A stretch of 27,806 nt of DNA from a virus, in IMG/VR virus record IMGVR_UViG_3300007735_000566, positions 1-27,806 of that record; one strand, 5' to 3'. The notes below the pieces were generated by a model, which had not been told where the DNA came from, did not search any database, and worked only from the letters and a program-made list of their open reading frames with translations. Positions 7,556 to 15,344 of this stretch are shown here, one piece after another (the stretch's first letter is position 1; every line of letters begins with the position of its first letter). Made by a program: the position numbers and the translations under genes.

Positions 7556-8731
7556 TTATCTTGCACCTCTACTTGAGCGAATACTCTGTAGTCGCTGAAC
7601 AAGTAGATTGTCTGCGGCTTTTTTATCACCGCTCTTGGCTTGTTCACGAAGTTTGCTTAGGTCATCCCCGCCTGAGCCTCTAGTTGCTGTTGCTCCTTTG
7701 CGTTGAGTCAATGCAGCCATGCTTGAGCCGGCGCTTTGGGTACGAGGCTTGTCCCTATATCTTAGACCATCTCTAACTAGACTTAACAAAGCTTCATCAG
7801 AACTGATCAAATCAATATTGGGCACTCCTGGAACGATTTCACTTTTTGCACTGGGCCAGATTTTGCTCATCTTATCACGGATCTCGTTGTAGACATATTC
7901 ATTCCTCAACTCTTTATCCTGAAAGTTCTTGCGATTAGTCTCAAGAACCTGCGCCACCTGCTGGCTCCGCACTTGACGGAACTGGTCTACCGCAGGCTTC
8001 AACTTGTTGATAGCCTTTTGCTGGTGACGGATGTATTGCTCATTCTGTGCCATGCTGGCCTGGATTCGCGCAATCTGCGCTGGATCCTGGGTCTTTGCCA
8101 ACTGCTGTTGAAAGGTTGCTTGATAACCTTGAGTTTTCAAGATTTCATCATAGGCCTTTTGCAACTTGGGTTGTACAGTGAATTCCATTGCAAGAGCTAG
8201 CCCCTCCTGCCTTGCTCGAACATCCTTCAAATACTCATCAAATTCTGCTCGTTCAATTTTGAGTTGGCGTGCTTCTTCGTGTATTGCACTTCCTTGTCCT
8301 AGAATCGCTGCGGCTTTCTTAGCATCAATGACGACTTCCTTGCCATTACGCATGAACTTGAATTTGGCCTGAGGATTAGTCTCAGCAAATTCAATAAAGT
8401 CAATCAAATCTTCTGCTGTAGAATTTGTACTATCAGAGCTTACAGGTTCGTCAAAACTCTGGGCTTCTGCTTCCAAATTGTCGCTGGCTGATTCTGCTTC
8501 TGCGGAATCTGCAACTTCGGCTTCAACATTATTACTGTTGGGTGCCACAGGGCTTGAATCTGCTGCCGCATCTTCCGGACCTGTTGCAGTCTGTTCAGTA
8601 GTTCTAATCTGATTACGCAGCGTTTGTTCACGCATTGCGGTCATTTTAGCAGCTATGGTATCTAAACTGGGAACTGCGCTTTGATTAGCGTCCGCCGCTG
8701 TTGGGTTAGGACTAATCGTTGTCGTTTGCAT
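7556..8731 (-). CDS. Capsid scaffolding protein
   Basis: 391-residue hydrophilic protein between portal and capsid genes, the standard scaffold position. The N-terminal ~110 residues are low-complexity and acidic (Ser/Ala/Glu/Asp), followed by a helical, coiled-coil-prone middle (about 140-280, e.g. EARQLKIERAEFDEYLKDV and many Gln/Lys/Glu) and a basic C-terminus ending RLQSIRSSRGAR. An acidic disordered head, a long coiled coil and a basic tail that contacts capsid protein is the usual scaffold plan. It would act inside the procapsid and be expelled on packaging. Start: ATG at 8731 with AAAAAGGA upstream. A CTAAATAA element lies 42 bases before it, overlapping the stop of the previous gene. 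Confidence 0.8.
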   Translation of the reverse strand: MQTTTISPNPTAADANQSAVPSLDTIAAKMTAMREQTLRNQIRTTEQTATGPEDAAADSSPVAPNSNNVEAEVADSAEAESASDNLEAEAQSFDEPVSSDSTNSTAEDLIDFIEFAETNPQAKFKFMRNGKEVVIDAKKAAAILGQGSAIHEEARQLKIERAEFDEYLKDVRARQEGLALAMEFTVQPKLQKAYDEILKTQGYQATFQQQLAKTQDPAQIARIQASMAQNEQYIRHQQKAINKLKPAVDQFRQVRSQQVAQVLETNRKNFQDKELRNEYVYNEIRDKMSKIWPSAKSEIVPGVPNIDLISSDEALLSLVRDGLRYRDKPRTQSAGSSMAALTQRKGATATRGSGGDDLSKLREQAKSGDKKAADNLLVQRLQSIRSSRGAR

Positions 8732-8773
8732 ATTTTTTCCTTTTTGTGAGGGCCGTTCAGGTTACCTCTGGAT

Positions 8774-8781
8774 TTATTTAG
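8774..8781 (-). promoter_or_regulatory. CTAAATAA late-promoter-like element before the scaffold gene
   Basis: Exact CTAAATAA on the coding strand, 42 bases before the scaffold start and overlapping the TAA stop of the 118-aa gene. The space between contains an AAAAAGGA ribosome-binding site, so geometry fits a late promoter for scaffold and capsid. The wider match is GACTAAATAA, as at two other sites. Confidence 0.55.
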
Positions 8782-9134
8782 TCTGGACGAACCCCTGGGT
8801 CAGGTGTTTGTTCAGCTCTAATAACTTGATTTTTCTTGTAAACAGCACTTTTCAGTGTGTTAACAAAACCATCTATGCCTGCCAGCTGATTTGCTAGGGC
8901 AATGCGTTCTGCATTGGCTTCTGCTGTGTGAGTTCTAATATTGGCCATAGCATCATTTACTTCAAATTTAAAATGATGTATGAACATGGCCAAGTCACGA
9001 TGCTTGATCAATGACTCAGCTATGCTACCATATTGTTTGATAGCATCACGCTGTGCAGGTGTTAACTTTTTTACATTGCTGGTGTCAATGGTCAGCCTAC
9101 GATTGTAGGCATCCACTGCTTCTTCTGATATCAT
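8778..9134 (-). CDS. Small helical protein between portal and scaffold, unknown
   Basis: 118-residue protein (MISEEAVDAYNRRL) predicted by eye to be largely alpha-helical. A conserved-looking central block reads LTPAQRDAIKQYGSIAESLIKHRDLAMFI (split here only for description), with a polar helical remainder and a short proline-containing end. There is no catalytic motif, signal peptide or membrane segment. Start: ATG at 9134 with AAAGGA seven bases upstream. It lies between an inserted endonuclease-like ORF and the scaffold gene, so it is probably a virion-assembly accessory or minor head protein (inference from place only). Its stop codon is part of a CTAAATAA element. Confidence 0.65.
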   Translation of the reverse strand: MISEEAVDAYNRRLTIDTSNVKKLTPAQRDAIKQYGSIAESLIKHRDLAMFIHHFKFEVNDAMANIRTHTAEANAERIALANQLAGIDGFVNTLKSAVYKKNQVIRAEQTPDPGVRPD

Positions 9135-9144
9135 ATGCTTTCCT

Positions 9145-9474
9145 TTACCAATGTTTTACAGCACGGACTTCTTTTATTCCTTGTGCTATTTTTGCTTTGC
9201 TTTCTTCTGTATGCGATTGGAAGAAACCTCTACCATTTTTTCTTGCTTCTAATGTATTTTCTTCAGTTGTAAGTTTACGACAATTGTCAGGATGATATGC
9301 CCCGCAATCATTGTAGCGAGCCATAACCAAACATCCTTTTTTACTGCCTCGCTTTTCTAAATCATCGCCCCACCAAGCAATCCATTCATTTAAACTAAAT
9401 TGCCATTCAATACCTCGGCGTTTAGCACGAACTTTTTGATTATGATATTTTCTGCAAATCTCTGTTCTAGTCAT
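9145..9474 (-). CDS. Homing-endonuclease-like mobile ORF (copy 2), after the portal gene
   Basis: 109-residue basic protein clearly related to the ORF at 12057-12383. Shared blocks are AKRR.I...F...EWI.WWGDD...RG..KG.LVMAR, then D.G.YHPDN. The second block resembles the R..D..G.Y.P.N signature of phage HNH/AP2-type homing endonucleases. The C-terminus (HTEESKAKIAQGIKEVRA) resembles a NUMOD3-type DNA-binding helix found in intron- and inter-gene-encoded endonucleases. It is inserted between portal and the 118-aa gene with 20 and 10 bases of flank. Only a weak AGAAAGA ribosome-binding site precedes ATG 9474. DNA cleavage is inferred from family resemblance; a full His-Asn-His triad cannot be proven by eye. 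Confidence 0.6.
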   Translation of the reverse strand: MTRTEICRKYHNQKVRAKRRGIEWQFSLNEWIAWWGDDLEKRGSKKGCLVMARYNDCGAYHPDNCRKLTTEENTLEARKNGRGFFQSHTEESKAKIAQGIKEVRAVKHW

Positions 9475-9494
9475 TTCATTTCTTTCTAAATTGA

Positions 9495-11798
9495 TCAGTG
9501 GCCATAATCCTGTGGACGACCAGTTTCAGTGCTGGCAGCTAGACTCATAAAGTTTAGCTGACTGTCTGCATCTTCGCCAGCAACTTCAGCAGCAATCTGC
9601 TGAGCCTTGACATCATTGAGTTTGGCTGTACTGATGTTCTTCTGATCTTCTGGGCTTGGTCCTTTGTTCTTGCGTGTTTCTTCAGCTTGCTGAATCATCT
9701 TGATCACTTCTTGATCGCTAGGCAAGTAAGCTGTGGTATCTTTGATACCCAACACATACAATGTGTCTTCAAAAGGCTTTTTGACCTTTTTAAATATTTC
9801 AGGTGTCAGTGTTCCAGCAGCAACCATGCCCTGCACAGTTTCATAAAGTTGAGCCTGTGTCTTTTGAATCAGCTGCTGGCGACCCAAAGCATTTTCTTGA
9901 CTCATCATGCCCAAAGCCAATTCCAGTTGAATCTGCTTGCGATCGCAAAAGTTCATGTCATCAAAGGCCTGATAGTCTAAGAATACGGGCTGTCGATCTG
10001 GGTGACTGCTTTGTGCCAGTTTACGCACACCATAATCATCACCATACTGGATCAAAGTACGCCATACCAACCATAGTGCTTCACGGAGACCTTCAGCAGC
10101 ATTGCGTACTGTGTTGTCTTGAATGATCTGATTGGGGCTTAGAGCCATTTGTAGTTTAACACCTGAATTACCTGGTGCCATAATTTCTGGATTGAACACA
10201 TCCTGTGGTGTGGTCATACCAACCATGGCCATAGTATCCTGTTGAATACGATTCATAGCCACTTCTAAGAACTGTAGATTACCACTGGGAGGTGGCATTT
10301 GATAGATGTCTTTTTGTGGATCAAACTTTGAATCCAAGATAAAGATAGCAGCTTCGCCATCCTGCATCATTTCAAAGTCCACACGGTCTGGTTTGACACC
10401 AATACGCGGTGTAGCAGTCAACAAGCCCAGCTGAATTTCAGCTCTAGCAGCTGATGTCTGATATTCCTGCATGGGAATCACTGATTCGCCAATGCTCATG
10501 CCATAGAAGTTGCCAGGCAAGGGCTTGGGACACATGTTGGCCACTGGAATAAATTCAACTTCTTTGGCACTGATGATATAACTGCCTGAGTAAATCAATT
10601 CAATGAGTTCTAATTCACCATCGCCATCAATGTCATACTTGTTCCATACTGTGACAATACTTACTTGACGACTGTCTGGATCTGCTGATGCAGCACTTGA
10701 CACTGGAATACCCATAACAGGCACTGAGTCTCTGGCATGAATAGCTAGGTTGTTTAGCACTGAACCTGCTTGGTAAGCGCCGTTCATGTTGTATTCAGCA
10801 TGTTGTTCAAAGGCTTCTAGGTTATCACTGATACCTGGATACAGTTCCACAGCTTCCTGAATGGTCATTGGATCATAAAAACCGCAGAAGGGTTGATCAC
10901 GCATTTCTGGCACAGTGGGATCACAGATCCAGTAGTGCTGTGCAATGGGATGGAACTTGATGTTGACATTGTAGCCAGTCAACTTGTAGCGAGCCTTGTA
11001 GATTGTGTTTCTGCGAATAGCTGTGCGTAGGATTTCTTCCTGACTTTCTGTTTGACTGCGATATAAATCTTCGCTTTGTGTCAACGGATCTGTTTGATCT
11101 GTTTCTTCTGGCAAGCTTTCAAGGCCCTGCATCACAATGTCAACTTGACTTTGCATCAGTTCCTGATTGCTTTCGCCTAATAGTTGCTGGACTTCGGCCA
11201 TAACAGCCTGCATGTCCACAGTATCTCTGCGACGGCTTTGGCGCATGGCAGTGAGTCCTGCATCTGCTGCCTGCTGTTCAAAGGCCTTTAGCTGATCTGC
11301 GGTACCCTGTGTTTCTACATAGCGCACAATTGCTTCACGAATGGGTTTGATCATCATCATGCCATTTTTGTGCATGGCACTGTCCATAACCCAACGCTCT
11401 AAAATAAAGTGTGGATCATTCATTTGATTCACAACCTTACTGACCATGTTGGTTGCTTGGCGAGCAGCAGTTTCATCTGCTTCTGAGTCTGCTACAAATT
11501 CAAAGTTGATTTCACCATTGGGCAACAGGCCTTTGGTAATAACTGCTGTGGCATAATCCACCACTGGTTTTACACTAGGGTGAATGTAATCAATACCATT
11601 TACAGGTGCAGTTGAATCTGTAACTGCTAGACAGAGATAGTGATAGTCAGTGGCTCTGTTAACAGCGTTTTTGGTGCCCAGATAACGCAGATAAGATGCC
11701 ATTTTGACATCCATCTGATTCTTCATACGCACAAAAGTGGCGTTGATTTTGCGGTTCTGATTTATATCCTGTACGGGCGTATGTTTAATATCCAGCAT
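9495..11798 (-). CDS. Portal protein
   Basis: 767-residue protein forming the dodecameric portal ring through which DNA is packaged and ejected. Features typical of large podovirus (P22/SU10-like) portals: an N-terminal helical region, a long middle domain with beta blocks (DGDGELELIELIYSGSYIISAKEVEFIPV, in pieces), the clip/stem region around FYGMSIGESVIPMQEYQTSAARAEI, and a helical, Gln-rich C-terminal barrel region. Length fits the P22-like portals (about 700-770) rather than the shorter siphovirus ones. It lies downstream of the terminase with only two small ORFs between. Start: ATG at 11798 with AAAGGA upstream and a CTAAATAA element 25 bases before. The C-terminus ends GRPQDYGH, just before the inserted endonuclease-like ORF. 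Confidence 0.88.
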   Translation of the reverse strand: MLDIKHTPVQDINQNRKINATFVRMKNQMDVKMASYLRYLGTKNAVNRATDYHYLCLAVTDSTAPVNGIDYIHPSVKPVVDYATAVITKGLLPNGEINFEFVADSEADETAARQATNMVSKVVNQMNDPHFILERWVMDSAMHKNGMMMIKPIREAIVRYVETQGTADQLKAFEQQAADAGLTAMRQSRRRDTVDMQAVMAEVQQLLGESNQELMQSQVDIVMQGLESLPEETDQTDPLTQSEDLYRSQTESQEEILRTAIRRNTIYKARYKLTGYNVNIKFHPIAQHYWICDPTVPEMRDQPFCGFYDPMTIQEAVELYPGISDNLEAFEQHAEYNMNGAYQAGSVLNNLAIHARDSVPVMGIPVSSAASADPDSRQVSIVTVWNKYDIDGDGELELIELIYSGSYIISAKEVEFIPVANMCPKPLPGNFYGMSIGESVIPMQEYQTSAARAEIQLGLLTATPRIGVKPDRVDFEMMQDGEAAIFILDSKFDPQKDIYQMPPPSGNLQFLEVAMNRIQQDTMAMVGMTTPQDVFNPEIMAPGNSGVKLQMALSPNQIIQDNTVRNAAEGLREALWLVWRTLIQYGDDYGVRKLAQSSHPDRQPVFLDYQAFDDMNFCDRKQIQLELALGMMSQENALGRQQLIQKTQAQLYETVQGMVAAGTLTPEIFKKVKKPFEDTLYVLGIKDTTAYLPSDQEVIKMIQQAEETRKNKGPSPEDQKNISTAKLNDVKAQQIAAEVAGEDADSQLNFMSLAASTETGRPQDYGH

Positions 11799-11823
11799 CG
11801 GCGAGGTTTCCTTTGGTCATGGA

Positions 11824-11831
11824 TTATTTAG
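11824..11831 (-). promoter_or_regulatory. CTAAATAA late-promoter-like element before the portal gene
   Basis: Exact CTAAATAA within CCAGACTAAATAATCC on the coding strand, 25 bases upstream of the portal start and overlapping the stop codon of the 81-aa gene. The portal ribosome-binding site AAAGGA lies between. Same motif and similar spacing as at 16468 and 23077. Confidence 0.55.
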
Positions 11832-12073
11832 TCTGGTAAGATTATGTGAGGACGAGTAAGTTCCTCAGCCAAATCGCAAACCTGGCACTTGTGCTCAGCT
11901 GCATCTTCTGCTGTCATTGGAATTGTGGTAGCTGGCAAGTTGATTTCTTTGCACAACAGCTGATAAGTTTGGCTGTGCAGCTCGCACATGATTACTGGTG
12001 CTTTTTCAGCTACCAAAACCAAGTATAAACTGGGTGCTGGTGTGGTAGTTTCTGCGTTATCCTTGTGGGTCAT
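11828..12073 (-). CDS. Small putative zinc-binding protein
   Basis: 81-residue protein (MTHKDNAETTT) with Cys/His pairs placed as in small zinc ribbons: C-E-L-H near residue 30, a further Cys about 11 residues on, and H-K-C-Q-V-C near residues 61-66. The C-terminus is EELTRPHIILPD. A structural zinc site is inferred; the function is unknown. Its ATG lies inside the last codons of the endonuclease-like ORF upstream (T-ATG-AC within the YDPQG codons), so the two genes overlap by 17 bases in different frames. The same peptide ends the terminase, which suggests this start originally overlapped the terminase gene. It sits between terminase and portal, a usual place for small packaging or head accessory proteins. 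Confidence 0.65.
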   Translation of the reverse strand: MTHKDNAETTTPAPSLYLVLVAEKAPVIMCELHSQTYQLLCKEINLPATTIPMTAEDAAEHKCQVCDLAEELTRPHIILPD

Positions 12074-12383
12074 ATTGTTTTCTCTTTTTCCAATTAGCTT
12101 TTAGACTCTCGCTTCGTTTAAGTCTAGATTCAGCAGACAAAGGCCTACCTTCAACTCCTGCAATCACATTTAGTGAACAATTGCATTTAAAAACATTGTC
12201 AGGATGATAAGGGCCCGTGTCGCCTTTGCGGGCCATTACAAGTTGGCCTTTGCTTTTACCGCGATTAACAATGTCATCGCCCCACCAATGGATCCATTCT
12301 TCGTAAGTGAATTCGAATTTAATATTTCGCCTTTTTGCATTGCGGCGCTGGACTGCATAATTTGAGTAATAGGGTTTTTTCAT
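12057..12383 (-). CDS. Homing-endonuclease-like mobile ORF (copy 1), after the terminase gene
   Basis: 108-residue basic protein, paralogue of the ORF at 9145-9474 (shared EWI.WWGDD, KG.LVMAR, D.G.YHPDN). It has an HNH/AP2-like D-G-x-Y-x-P-x-N block and a NUMOD3-like C-terminal helix (LSAESRLKRSESLKANWKKRK). It inserts between terminase and the 81-aa gene. Unusually, its last residues are YDPQG, identical to the terminase C-terminus but encoded by different codons. There is no Shine-Dalgarno before ATG 12383; instead TATAAT lies at 12390-12395, six bases upstream, so the gene might be transcribed on its own and leaderless (speculative). Cleavage activity is inferred from resemblance only. Confidence 0.62.
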   Translation of the reverse strand: MKKPYYSNYAVQRRNAKRRNIKFEFTYEEWIHWWGDDIVNRGKSKGQLVMARKGDTGPYHPDNVFKCNCSLNVIAGVEGRPLSAESRLKRSESLKANWKKRKQYDPQG

Positions 12384-12424
12384 GATATTATTATAGCATT
12401 AACCTTGAGGATCGTATGTTCTCT
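12057..12424 (-). repeat. Synonymously recoded duplicate of the terminase 3' end flanking the inserted ORF
   Basis: The terminase ends TACGATCCTCAAGGTTAA (12416-12399) and the inserted ORF ends TATGACCCACAAGGATAA (12074-12057). Both encode YDPQG-stop; every difference is at a third codon position, and similar AAGAGA/ACA bases precede both. The downstream copy contains the ATG of the 81-aa gene; in the terminase copy that ATG is lost (ACG). The two copies are 342 bases apart, the size of the inserted unit. Confidence 0.7.
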
Positions 12425-14015
12425 TGATTGCCGCTTTGTTGGCGTCATCTCGAGGACGATAATATTTGTTACGAGCTGCTGCCATTCTTTGTTGAGGGGT
12501 TCTATTGTCCCAGGGCTCTGCAATACCATTTAGACACCCTAACAATGCGTAACGAGCAGAGTCAATGGTGTCATCTGGGTCACTAAATCTGCCTTGTTGA
12601 TCCACATAGTAATTTTGTGCATCACTTAAAAATTGTGTGCAATTTTCATTTACCATTAATGAACCAGTTTCTAGCATTTGACGCATCTGGTTAATGCCAT
12701 ATGCTTTGTGATTTGTAACGCGGCCTTCTGAATCAGGTGGGTTCATAATGGGCTTGTGATATACATTGAGTTCATAACTTTCAAACAATTCTCTAACACT
12801 ATTTGCACTCATAGTATATCTACCAGGGGTACTGGCATCAGGTGGTAACACAATAGGGGTGCCAAATACCTCAGGACGAAGTAGATGGTTAACATACTGC
12901 ATAGGTACGGCTTCTTCAATACCTTGCACCACAATCTGTTTGTGTAGATAAGCAGTTCGTTCATAAGGATCCCAGTACATCAAAGTAATAACAGTTTGGT
13001 CATTGACTAGACCCAAATCAAGAGCAATGATTCTATGTATGTTAGGCATTTGATCAAAACGCATCTGACTGCTTGAGTAAGTTGGCCAGTCACGAATTTG
13101 AAACACAGCGCCTTTGCCCATCACAGGCTTACCAGCAATACGAGCCTCTCGTTCATGTGGCAAGTAGTCTCGTTCTAGTTGTCGGCGTGTTTCTGCTAAT
13201 AGAAATGGTTGACCCCAAGGATCATACTCAGGCACATCCGCCCACGATACACGAATGTATTCATATCCTGATTCCTTGTTCCAAAACTTGCTTACCAGTC
13301 CGTTAAGACCTTTGAGTGGTGTAAACGAACACAACACTTTGCCTTGTGTGGTAGCAGTTCTAGTAACAATTTCTGAAAAGAAGTCGTCGGGTGGTTGTTC
13401 GTCAAACACAGCAAGGTTCAATTTGAAACCTTGCAATTGGCGCACTTCCTGTGTGTAGTTGGCAAATAGGAGATAACTTTTAGCACCTGACACATGCCGT
13501 ATTTCTACACCAATACAGTTGGCGCCATCATTACGCATGGTTTCAATCACAATGCAATCCCGAGGTATTGCACCAGTGCCAATATGTTCTACAAGTTTGA
13601 CATCTTGTGTGCCCAACAATTCATTTTGTAGAACCAGTGCTACCTGGCTCCAACCTTCACCAGCTACCATGCAGGTTATAGGCCCTGAAAATCTATAACC
13701 ATCCCACCACTCAGGATATTGGCCAGTGAGGTGCATGGCTGTTTCATAACAGGTACTTGTGGTTTTACCTACTCGGTTGGCAGCTAGGATACCACGGCGA
13801 TCACTGGCACCTGTTCTAAAGAAATCACGCTGATGTTCAAAAGGCCTAAAATATTTTAAGTTATTGAACTGCATGTCATCAGCAGTGGCAATCACAAGAT
13901 CCTGCAAGTGATTGCGAAGATTGCTAGGCCACCGCTGATAAGTTTCTGGTGCTACTCCATTTGAATCAAGAGCATGACGCAGGGCACGAGCCATTAAGAC
14001 ATCTGTACCTAGCAT
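12399..14015 (-). CDS. terL: Terminase large subunit (ATPase-nuclease DNA packaging motor)
   Basis: 538-residue packaging motor. The ATPase half has a Walker A-like GILAANRVGKTT at residues 75-86, Walker B plus catalytic acid LAVFDEQ at 201-207, and a coupling motif SFTPLKG at 230-236. The nuclease half has an RNase H-like acidic set: D333 in IIALDLG, D393 in PPDAS and D482/D485 in DDTIDSAR. Length and motif spacing are normal for tailed-phage TerL. Start: ATG at 14015 with GAGG upstream, one base after the stop of the preceding gene; a second in-frame ATG at residue 8 is possible. The last codons (YDPQG) are duplicated synonymously at the end of the endonuclease-like ORF immediately downstream. 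Confidence 0.93.
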   Translation of the reverse strand: MLGTDVLMARALRHALDSNGVAPETYQRWPSNLRNHLQDLVIATADDMQFNNLKYFRPFEHQRDFFRTGASDRRGILAANRVGKTTSTCYETAMHLTGQYPEWWDGYRFSGPITCMVAGEGWSQVALVLQNELLGTQDVKLVEHIGTGAIPRDCIVIETMRNDGANCIGVEIRHVSGAKSYLLFANYTQEVRQLQGFKLNLAVFDEQPPDDFFSEIVTRTATTQGKVLCSFTPLKGLNGLVSKFWNKESGYEYIRVSWADVPEYDPWGQPFLLAETRRQLERDYLPHEREARIAGKPVMGKGAVFQIRDWPTYSSSQMRFDQMPNIHRIIALDLGLVNDQTVITLMYWDPYERTAYLHKQIVVQGIEEAVPMQYVNHLLRPEVFGTPIVLPPDASTPGRYTMSANSVRELFESYELNVYHKPIMNPPDSEGRVTNHKAYGINQMRQMLETGSLMVNENCTQFLSDAQNYYVDQQGRFSDPDDTIDSARYALLGCLNGIAEPWDNRTPQQRMAAARNKYYRPRDDANKAAIKRTYDPQG

Positions 14016-14016
14016 G

Positions 14017-14202
14017 TTACCTCTGCTGTTCTATAAGAGTGCTGATTAGATGTTCTAAATCTGTGTCATCCAAAGCAATTTGAAAACTAGTGGTGCCAAG
14101 ATCTTGGTCTTCTCGTATCAAGGTAACAAATAGGAGATCCCGGTGCCAAGCAGCTTCAAGATCCACTCGTGTTTTTGGTGCTCGTGTTAAATTTACTTTC
14201 AT
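14017..14202 (-). CDS. Small protein upstream of the terminase, unknown
   Basis: 61-residue soluble protein (MKVNLTRAPKTRVDLEAAW) with a mixed beta pattern followed by an acidic helical end (DDTDLEHLISTLIEQQR). Start chosen at ATG 14202 rather than the upstream TTG at 14208, because of the normal ATG and a GAGA sequence about eight bases before it. It overlaps the previous gene by 47 bases in another frame and ends TAA-C-ATG into the terminase start, a translational-coupling arrangement. No family is recognised. Place directly before terL makes a packaging accessory conceivable, but this is position-based only. Confidence 0.6.
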   Translation of the reverse strand: MKVNLTRAPKTRVDLEAAWHRDLLFVTLIREDQDLGTTSFQIALDDTDLEHLISTLIEQQR

Positions 14203-14491
14203 GATCAAGGTCTCGATGTATGTGATATACCAAGCTTAGTGCTTGACTTAGTGCAGCTATTTCTTCTGCTGAAGCTGTCCATGTTTCAGGATCATTCAGC
14301 ACTGCGGGTTTGTTGATCAACACAGCCTGCAAACGCTCGGCAATGAGCCGCAGGATGTGTTCACATTGACCAGGAAACTTCTGCACAAAGGCTTCGCGAT
14401 GTGCTTGATTTACTTTTTGCATAATCTTGACATCGCGAGCCATGCGCTCTTGCTGCGCTTGGTTAACTATGGATGAAATATGTTCATCCAT
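14156..14491 (-). CDS. Small helical protein upstream of the terminase, unknown
   Basis: 111-residue, mainly helical protein starting MDEHISSIVNQAQQERMARD. An upstream in-frame ATG at 14512 would add seven residues and overlap the preceding gene by 19 bases. I prefer 14491, which follows the preceding stop by two bases (TAATCATG, termination-reinitiation), though neither start has a good ribosome-binding site. Visible pieces are a basic coiled-coil-like N-terminus, a central CEHILRLIAERLQAVL helix, and a Ser/Thr-rich tail (NTSTKNTSGS). No family recognised. It lies two genes upstream of terL, where small terminase subunits or packaging helpers are often found, so a second TerS candidate cannot be excluded. 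Confidence 0.6.
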   Translation of the reverse strand: MDEHISSIVNQAQQERMARDVKIMQKVNQAHREAFVQKFPGQCEHILRLIAERLQAVLINKPAVLNDPETWTASAEEIAALSQALSLVYHIHRDLDHESKFNTSTKNTSGS

Positions 14492-14493
14492 GA

Positions 14494-15324
14494 TTAACTT
14501 TGTAGATCCCATGGGTTGTTGGCCACAGTGTCATTGAGGCTTACAAACTCACGGTCAATCCATACATCCCACTGATTTGATTTGTTGACTTTGAAAGTCT
14601 GCATCATGGCTCGCAGTCGCTTGCCCTGCTGAGTCAGTGTACCATCTTCTCTCACAGCTACCTGCTCACCACTGCGAGGATCAATCATCTTGATCACTTC
14701 GGGTCTATTGCGACCATACTTGTCAATCTTTTCACCAAAGGGCATGGGTTCAATAGGACCTAAAACTTCATAGCTGATCATACCATTCTTATACTTGCGA
14801 AACATGCAGCTGACCTTTTTGTCTTGGCTACGCATTTCAAAGTTGGGATGTGGTACCACATTACAAATAAACAGGTTTTGTGTGTCGCTATGAGCAGGCA
14901 ATGTGCGATCTCTAGCAGGTGGATCTAACACAGGATCCACAGGAACTAGATCGCCTTTGTCAATATAAGGGTTTTCACTGCCAATAAATTTGCCATCCAC
15001 TTGCTGACCATTCAGCACATCCATAGCCACTTGATATTTGAGTTTGTTGGCACGACCTTTGAGGTTCAGCACAATGCCAGTTTCATCAAACACAAAGCGT
15101 TCTAGTTCTCGTGCTGTAGGAAAGTCACTCATTAGACCTTCTAGGTCATATTCAGCTGAATTCATGCTGGCAGGAGCCTGCGGTGCAGCTGGCACTTCAG
15201 GTGTTACTACCCATTCAGTCTTGTTTTTCTTTGGAGTTTTTGCGGCTGCAGGTTCAACTGCTTCAGCAGCAGGCGCAGGACCTTGATCCCAGGGATCAGG
15301 TGTAGGTGTTGTATTTTTTTGCAT
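14494..15324 (-). CDS. Unknown protein with disordered Pro/Ala head and a globular C-terminal domain
   Basis: 276-residue protein. Residues 1-55 are Pro/Ala/Lys-rich and disordered (MQKNTTPTPDPWDQGPAPA). From about residue 58 it is globular, with helix-rich DFPTARELERFVFDETGIVL, then a loop-rich middle (GDLVPVDPVLDPPARDRTLPAH) and a beta-rich end with FICNVVPHPNFEMRSQDKKVSCMF, PRSGEQVAVREDGTL and WDVWIDREFVSL. No motif is recognised. Start: ATG at 15324 with AAGGAAATGAA upstream. It follows a 66-base gap holding an inverted repeat and an A/T-rich promoter-like GATAAATTAA. It heads the small-gene-terminase segment; a virion or DNA-binding role is possible but not demonstrated. Confidence 0.65.
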   Translation of the reverse strand: MQKNTTPTPDPWDQGPAPAAEAVEPAAAKTPKKNKTEWVVTPEVPAAPQAPASMNSAEYDLEGLMSDFPTARELERFVFDETGIVLNLKGRANKLKYQVAMDVLNGQQVDGKFIGSENPYIDKGDLVPVDPVLDPPARDRTLPAHSDTQNLFICNVVPHPNFEMRSQDKKVSCMFRKYKNGMISYEVLGPIEPMPFGEKIDKYGRNRPEVIKMIDPRSGEQVAVREDGTLTQQGKRLRAMMQTFKVNKSNQWDVWIDREFVSLNDTVANNPWDLQS

Positions 15325-15344
15325 TTCATTTCCTTGTCTATGCT

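Noticed and set aside
12390-12395. TATAAT as a firm sigma-70 promoter for the endonuclease-like ORF
   Set aside because: No -35 at 16-18 bases and an A/T-rich context; mentioned only as a possibility.
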